Assembly: GCA_037074705.1 (NCBI GenBank)
Contig: CM073596.1
Location: 11,898,501-11,962,500 of the forward strand
Direction: 5' to 3'
From: Zhengitettix transpicula
Lineage: Eukaryota > Arthropoda > Insecta > Orthoptera > Tetrigidae
DNA length: 64,000 nt
This document shows positions 58,023-64,000 of the stretch, one piece after another. Both the position numbers and the translations under genes were made by a program. The number at the start of each line of letters is the position of its first letter. The stretch's first letter is position 1. The notes below the pieces were generated by a model that was not told where the DNA came from, did no database searches, and saw nothing but the letters and a program-made list of their open reading frames with translations.

Positions 58023-59933
58023 CACTCGGAGGACCTACCATAACGTTTCGAAAAATTGGGTTGCATGGTGTGTGGTGACGTCACTCGGGACTTCTTCCTT
58101 TGCCACGTGCCGTCTGTAGCATTTTTAGCACGAGCAGTGGCGACGTTGGCAGAGTTGGACGGCCTTGCCATGCATCGACGCGCGTTGCAACGCGACTGCA
58201 GCCGGGCAGAGTTCAAGAGCGTCCGTCAGCCTTGGCAGCATAAATGGGGGTCGCCCCCTCCGACGCCAAAATAGACGTCAAACACATATCGCGAAATAAA
58301 AGAAAAAATGTAGTGGTAGTTGAGACACTGCCACCATGGCGTCATTCTCGTTGCCAATTTACATCGTGTTGGGTGTGACGTTTGTCCACCTTCGTTAATT
58401 ACTCGTGAACCTGAGGATTGTGGTCTGCGTCGCCAACGTCCAGAAACTCAGTGAGAGCTCCCAGGCAACTTCATCAACAATTTCACCATACAGGTCTCAA
58501 GGAACCCTTACAGATCCTGAAGATAGTTTCCGTCTGTGTGGTATTGGATCCCAGATGCAGCAGCGAGGACGTAACTGGGTTACGAGACGGATTTATTATT
58601 TATTTATTTATCGACTGGCGCCAGGCTGAAAAACATGTTAACGTTGAAATGAGAAGTACGATTTGAAGGAAGATTCGTCAGTCAATCCTCAGAGAAACAG
58701 ATAAATATTACCACAACGCGATTGTGAGTATGAAGGAAAATTCCATACGGCGGTGATGATGACAGCGGGCGCTGGGGTTAGTTTCTGTGGAAGTCATTCG
58801 TCTTTCGCTCAATCAGACCTGAGAGTGGATGGTGGAAGAAGTTCTCGGTTCCATTCAGAACGTCGGAGAAACCTTTACTGTTTTCTGAGGAATTGTCTTC
58901 GACGGGTGGTTGACCGTTGTTGGATAAGGTGGCAAAAAAATTGGACGGAGTTCCAGATTTGGTCAAATTAATTCTGACACTGGAAGACGGTAAAAATGCC
59001 CACTGGATGATAATGACGAGGACAAAACCTGTTCAGGAGTTCTCGCTCACTCATCACACTGCTCCAAGAAAATGGATTCCCTGTAATTTATTGATGTTGT
59101 GCCTTTCCGGTTGTTGACGAGTGAAGCAAGCTGGGAACGGAGGCCTCGCTGTTTATTTAAAGCACTGGTTTTTCACCTCGAGAGATGTAAATTTATTTTC
59201 CTCAGAATATGCATGTATGGAAATGTGACCATGTATTTCAATACGTGCCGACATATGTCCATCGCAGCGGATACAAGTAATGGAGTCGTTCAGACGGTAC
59301 GTCAGCAAAACAAGCTGAGGAGTGTTCACGTCGGTGACAAGAGAAGAGACACTCAGTAAACACGAATCTCGCAATCGTACTGAAAGAAGGGGGTCATGGT
59401 CGTCGTTGAACCGCTCTCCTGGCGCCTACTTGCATCTCATTTGCGGAGCGTGGACCTTGATCTGGAGACTCCAACCCAGACAGACACTGCGTGATCTGAG
59501 CTGAGATGGCCCCGGGCTGCTTAATGCTATTCTGGTGAATCAGAGGAGGATCATCGGCGTCATCGAGTGGGCGGGCGTCACCGGGAACACCGGCGTGACG
59601 TAACTGCGTGGGGGCAGAAAAAGGAGGATCCTGCTCGCGAACAGGGAGAGTGGGAAATTGTTCTTCTACTGGGAAGGCCAAGGTCGTTTCACTGTCACTC
59701 TCGATGCCACAGACCTTCCCGGAATCGCTCCGGAACTTTCGGTGGACGTTCTCAGGAAGAGGTGCTTACGTCACCTTTACGCCTGCAACCTCCGAGAACT
59801 GGAATATTAAGTCACGGGATTGTACTTAACCCTCTCACGTCACCAAAGAGCCTTTTCATCTTACAAAGACACAGTAAATGCAAAAGAAACTAACACGTAA
59901 ATTATGTTTAACTGATCACATATACACGAATAA
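58023..59933. other. CpG-rich, non-repetitive stretch with no certain gene
   Basis: The longest stretch of balanced, repeat-poor sequence in the window. It holds a perfect TGACGTCA (58,076-58,083) and ORFs of 60-108 codons on both strands, none with a domain I recognise. If host exons exist in this window, this is a likely place, but codon usage and splice sites cannot be judged reliably by eye. Confidence 0.35.
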
Positions 59934-60037
59934 GGCCCCTCTAATACGAGCCGGGCTGTCTGTCATTTTTAATCAACTTACTGAAAAACGTTTCATGTCC
60001 CAAATAAGAGAATTAAAAAAATCTATATAATTACAGA

Positions 60038-60627
60038 GAATAAATTTGTGAAAACCATTAATTTTTAGGGGAACAGGCTACAGGTAATCCACATGGTGGC
60101 AGCTAGAGGAAGGTACAGGGAATAAATTTGTGAAAACCTTTTATTTTTAGGGGAACAGGCTACAGGTAATCCACATGGTGGCAGCTAGAGGAAGGTACAG
60201 GGAATAAATTTGTGAAAACCATTTATTTTTAGGGGAACAGGCTACAGGAGGATAATCCACATGGTGGCAACTAGAGGAAGGTACAGGGAATAAATTTGTG
60301 AAAGCCATTTATTTTTAGGGGAACAGGCTACAGGAGGATAATCCACATGGTGGCAACTAGAAGAAGATACAGAGAATAAATTTGTGAAAACCATTTATTT
60401 TTATGGTAACAGGCTACATGAGGATAATCCACATGGTGGCAACTAGAGGAAGGTACAGAGAATAAATTTCTGAAAACCATTTATTTTTAGGGGAACAGGC
60501 TACATGAGGATAATCCACATGGTGGCATCTAGAGGAAGGTACAGAGAATAAATTTGTGAAAACCATTTATTTTTATGGTAACAGGTTACGTGAGGATAAT
60601 CCACATGGTGGCAACTAGAGGAAGGTA
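60038..60627 (-). repeat. Seven-unit tandem array of REP-B 3' ends (82-86 bp)
   Basis: Units start with GAATAAATTTGTGAAAACC (plus) at 60,038, 60,120, 60,202, 60,288, 60,374, 60,460 and 60,546. The first two periods are 82 bp and the rest 86 bp, because later units carry AGGAGG/TGAGGATAATCC where the first have AGGTAATCC. Each unit holds the REP-B terminal sequence (TAACAGGCTACATGAGG...CCACATGGTGGCAAC) plus its A-rich tail. Confidence 0.9.
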
Positions 60628-60860
60628 GCCAAAGGTTAACTTGAGCCCCTGGGCTATGGTTTATGGATCCTACCCGGCATTAGTCTTAAAGTGATGCAGG
60701 ACAAACACTAGAAAACCTGCATCAGGTAAGTCGGGCATTGGGTACTTGTCCCACGCCCTTCCGATGGCGGGAGAGGGGTTTTATGTGGGGACGTTGCATT
60801 CCATTCTCCGTGCGTCGACCAGTTTAGGAGGCAGCTGGCCGACTCTTCCAATGGGAATTT
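60628..60860 (-). mobile_element. REP-B retroposon copy 7, tail expanded into the array
   Basis: On the minus strand: AATTCCCATTGGAAGAGTCG, GCCAGCTGCC, CCCACAT..., ...GATGCAGG, GGATCC, TTAACCTTTGGCTACC, running straight into the array at 60,627. Confidence 0.75.
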
Positions 60861-60861
60861 T

Positions 60862-61050
60862 TTTTTAGGTAACAGGCTACATGAGGGGAACTCACCTTTA
60901 ATAGCATAGGAAGGGATTTGAAAGGGGGGATTCGGAAGGGTAGAGGAAGATAGCCAAGGGTTAACTAGGGCCACCGGGCTATAGTTTAAGGATCCTACCC
61001 GGCATTCGCCTAAAAATAATGCAGGGAAAACCCTAGAAAACCCTGCAACA
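60862..61050 (-). mobile_element. REP-B retroposon copy 8
   Basis: 5'-truncated copy on the minus strand. It starts at GTTGCAGGGTTTTCTAGGG and ends GTAGCCTGTTACCT and about nine A, abutting copy 7. Confidence 0.75.
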
Positions 61051-61615
61051 ACTTGACGTGAAGATATAAGAATATATTCATGTTTACAGATGAAGGAAAG
61101 AAATTTAAAAGGGTTTATGTGACAATGCGTACTATTGGTCATCATGAAAACAATAAACAAGAATCTACTGTATCTTTTCAATCTAAGTCTGATGTAAAAA
61201 AAGCAGAAATTAAAATAAAAGTGATTAATTCCTGCTGTAATCAGTTTCTTTGTAATTTTAATAAATATAAGAAATGTTTAATCCCTTTATTTAAGCAATT
61301 AAAAATATATTTTGTTTACTATACGTGATTTATATTCCATCTTTAACAATTATTAATTTAATTTAAATCTTTAAAATATACAAAAAATGAATTGAATCAT
61401 CTAATTGACTTATCATTTTGAGAAATCTTAAGAGCTTATCGAAGATAATTCTTGAGAAAATAAAACATTTATGTTTTCCAATGAAATCTTGCCTAAGTAA
61501 TTTAAAAGTTATAAATGTTATTGGATCTTTAAAAAATTTTCATGCTTTATAACCAACAAGTTCCGTAAGATTTAAAATGGCGGTACGCCCCGGCCTTATA
61601 TTAGAGGGGCTATAA

Positions 61616-62720
61616 ACATGTAGGTCGATTATGCAAATTTCGGCCGCCATTAACGTATTTTGGAAAGTACATGGAAATTTTGAACTTCAAAATTTTCTCG
61701 CCATACTTTGTGCAGGAATTTTGCAGATCATTGGAAAATGCATGCGATACAGTAACTCAGTTTCAAATTTTATTTATTTTAAATAAAATATGCCATAAAG
61801 TAACAAATAGTTAAAAATATTTGTTCAAATAAATGTCATAGAACGTATAATATTATACTATAAATATTAGTATAACATATTGCATTCAAATAATTGTAAA
61901 TCTTAGAAGTAGAAACTTATCAGGATGATCAAGATCTTTAAACGTTAATCGATCGTTCAGGTCTCACCTCTTTTTTCGTCCACCTGATCTAGTCCAACAT
62001 TAGAGTGTGTGACTTATTTTTTCTGTTACTTGACTTATTTATTTATCTAATCAGTATTCTTTTAACATAGATGTTTTACATTTATTAGTATTTTTTTTAT
62101 AAAAAACAACAACAGGTAACTACACTCAAACGGTTCAATTAATAAACATAATGATCAAACACTCATAACATGTTTAGTATATAACAATGTTATTAATTCT
62201 GTTTCCACCAGACTCTGTTTAAATTTTTCGGGTGATTGACATTTTATTTGCAGGGCGTTTGCAACGTGAGCGTGTAACACGTAGAGAGGAATTTTTCGCA
62301 GCTGGACGAGCAAGGTGTGACAGGCAAGACGGATGATATCTTCTTCTCTCTTACCTGACTTGGCAGCTTCTCTCTGCTTGTGGCCTTGGCCGATTGTGCA
62401 AATAAGAATGGGCCTATTTTGGGGCTGGGCGTTTGTGTTTGCATTCCCTTTCATTTCGCCACGGACTTGAACTGGAAGAATTTGTCTGAGGTGGGGTTTG
62501 CTGCATGTCGTCTCACACCTCCCCCCAACCCCCCCAAAACAACCCCGACCACACCCATCCATGCAAATTTTCGCAACACTCCAGGACTTTACACTCTGGT
62601 CTCAAGAACTTTCAATCGGTTTATACCGCGGCGGCACACGAGGCTGTGACGTCTCCAATATTTGGAAGGGATGTAGATTTTTATTTAATTTCAAGGCACT
62701 AAACATTGAAACTGGTCAAC
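61616..62720. other. No gene seen
   Basis: AT-rich, then a mixed patch at 62,200-62,700. The 135-codon minus-strand ORF at 62,155-62,562 is overlapped by ORFs in other frames and has no recognisable domain. Confidence 0.45.
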
Positions 62721-62722
62721 TA

Positions 62723-64000
62723 CCACTGTGAACAAAAAGTAAGGTGAATTTATTTATACAATATAAATTCTTTATTTATTCTTCCAAATCAATTGCATCC
62801 CCTTCAAAGTAATCCCCGTCCGATAAAACGCACTTTTTCCGACGCTTTTTCCAGTCCCCGAAACAGTCGGAATAGTCTTTTTCTGGTATAGCCTTCAAGA
62901 CCTTCTTCGATTCGGTTTTTATCTCCTCAATCGTGTCAAAACGGTTTTCTGAATAGCCAGAAGTCGCACGGAGCCAAATCAGGCGAATACGGTGGTTGCG
63001 GAACGATATGAGTCGAGTTTTTGACAAAAAAAAGTCGCGAAGAACCAATGCAGTGTGACATGGTGCATTATCGTGATGAAGGAACCAAGAGTTGTTCGCC
63101 CATAATTACGGCCGTTTCAGACGAATAGCTTCACCCAAACGACGCATAACGCTCAAATAATATTCTTTGTTGACAGTTTGGCCCGGCGGAAGGAATTCAT
63201 AGTGAGCCACACCACGACAATCAAAGAAAACTGTCAACATCTCCTTGATTTTCGATCGACTTTGCCGTGGTCTTTTTGGTCTTTCTACACCTTTTGCACG
63301 AAATTCGTTGGATTGGTCGGTGGTTTTAGGGTCGTATGGGTAAATCCAAGTCTCGTCTCCAGTAATGATGCATTTCAAGTGGTCCTGACAGTCAGACAGC
63401 AAAGTTTCACACACATCAACGCGACGCTTTTTTTCCAAAACATTGAGTGATTTTGGCACCAATCGAGACTTGACGCGTTTGAGACACAAAACATTCTTCA
63501 AAATGGTTTGGGCTGAGCCAAATGATATTCCAACACTATCAGCGAGATCTCTAATTGTCCATCGACGATTTTCAAGCACCTAATCTTTGTATTCTTGGAC
63601 GTGGCCCTCGTCGGTAGACGTTGATGGTCGTCCAGAGCGCGGTTCGTCTTCAACGCGTTCTCGGCCCTCTTTGAACTCGTTGCACTACTTATAAACGTTT
63701 TTTTGTGCCATAGTTTGATCACCAAATGCCTTCCGCAACATTTTTAACGTGTCCGCACAAGAATATTCGTTCCGTGAACAAAATTTGATGCAAGTTCTTT
63801 GCTCAACAAAATCACCCATTGCAAAAATCGAAAAATTCACTTTTGGTTGTTTAAAAAAACACGTGTAACTCGGAGATAATTAAACCTTTTAACAAACAGA
63901 CGCTTGGAAAATATTATAGAAAGTCCTACCATTCTAGGAAAAAAATTACCTGCCTTCCTAATATCCGTGAGTTTTAAATGTCAATTTCACCTTACTCTTT
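62723..64000 (-). mobile_element. mariner element, nearly full length, right end at window edge
   Basis: TA (62,721-62,722) precedes CCACTGTGAACAAAAAGTAA, followed by GGTGAATTT. The window's last bases read on the minus strand give AAAGAGTAAGGTGAAATTG, a matching inverted terminus whose outer end is beyond base 64,000. Between them lies one transposase pseudogene. TA target, ~1.3-kb size and terminal repeats agree with mariner. Confidence 0.9.
62776..63819 (-). pseudogene. mariner transposase, inactivated
   Basis: The ATG at 63,819 opens MGDFVEQRTCIKFCSRN. In order follow the N-terminal helix-turn-helix region with TIRDLADSVGISFGSAQTIL, the first catalytic Asp in ITGDETWI, a KPRQSRSKIK-type segment (KRPRQSRSKIKEML), and YYLSVMRRLGEAIRLKRP. 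The second Asp is in HHDNAPCH and the third in PYSPDLAPCDFWLF, read only after a frame change. The spacing is that of D,D34D mariners. In-frame stops lie at 63,685-63,687, 63,580-63,582 and 63,106-63,108. A frameshift lies in an A8 run at 63,026-63,033 (T8 on the coding strand), and a small deletion near 62,945 restores the frame. The C-terminus reads DGDYFEGDAIDLEE and TAA. Non-functional. Confidence 0.92.

Larger units (their letters stand above)
59934..61611. mobile_element. Composite 1.68-kb element with inverted termini
   Basis: The left end starts GGCCCCTCTAATACGAGCCG. The right end, read inward on the minus strand, starts AGCCCCTCTAATATAAGGCC. The match continues imperfectly for ~42 bp to CATTTTTAATC / CATTTTAAATC. 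ATAA stands directly outside both ends (59,930-59,933 and 61,612-61,615), a likely 4-bp target duplication. Inside are a seven-unit array, two REP-B copies and ~560 bp of AT-rich DNA. An 82-codon ORF at 61,080-61,328 is unrecognised; one stretch (KSDVKKAEIKI) weakly recalls hAT-related proteins. Superfamily unknown. Confidence 0.6.

Noticed and set aside
60038..60627. CRISPR-like array
   Set aside because: Units are contiguous and nearly identical with no variable spacers; the genome is eukaryotic and the unit is a retroposon tail.
60708..61181. 157-codon ORF on minus
   Set aside because: Runs across two abutting REP-B copies; the frame is not kept in other copies.
61080..61328. hAT-related transposase remnant
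   Set aside because: Only a short stretch (KSDVKKAEIKI) resembles such proteins; too little to call. It is mentioned only within the composite element.
62155..62562. 135-codon ORF on minus
   Set aside because: Three overlapping frames are open in the same place; no domain, no supporting start context.

Overview
This window looks like nuclear DNA of an animal, most likely an arthropod. It is AT-rich. It has no operons, no long open reading frames and no recognisable intact host exon. It is full of microsatellites, pyrimidine-rich tracts and decayed transposable elements of types common in insects and relatives: mariner and Tc1 relics, a PIF/Harbinger relic, Helitron-like elements, LTRs, and tRNA-derived and poly(A)-tailed retroposons. 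The arthropod call is an inference from repeat content, not from a marker gene. Almost all short ORFs here are chance or repeat shadows, so the annotation is mainly a repeat map.

Layout. 1-2800: a CT-rich tract and a TA-rich tract. 2810-9572: Helitron-like copies, including a 300-bp tandem duplication, and a tRNA-like SINE at 7.7 kb. 12.4-14.2 kb: the best-delimited Helitron-like element, then two copies of a retroposon here called REP-B. 15.3-21.1 kb: pyrimidine-rich low-complexity DNA, a TA minisatellite, a 470-bp tandem duplication, more REP-B and SINE-like units. 22-31 kb: Helitron-like copies, a possible LTR (25.5-25.8 kb), and a deleted PIF/Harbinger element with terminal inverted repeats (29.9-30.7 kb). 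31.6-37.5 kb: short duplications, a Tc1-like transposase relic, a candidate solo LTR and a mariner-like relic. 38.6-46.1 kb: more Helitron-like copies, two of them abutting. 50.2-51.5 kb: rearranged transposase fragments in both orientations. 53-58 kb: another Helitron-like element, REP-B, an LTR inside a TA array and a small inverted-repeat MITE. 59.9-61.6 kb: a composite 1.68-kb element with ~42-bp inverted termini, a 4-bp target duplication, REP-B copies and a seven-unit array. 62.7-64.0 kb: a nearly full-length but inactivated mariner, cut by the window end.

No working gene set acts together here. The coherent stories are transposon histories: one Helitron-like family with 3' hairpins and a variable number of ~265-bp internal modules, one retroposon family (REP-B) whose 3' end became a tandem array, and at least five separate IS630/Tc1/mariner or PIF relics. 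I found no convincing new protein system. The most unusual structures are the composite element at 59,934-61,611, the modular Helitron-like family, and a widely scattered ~35-bp motif. Family names rest on reading motifs by eye, without database searches.
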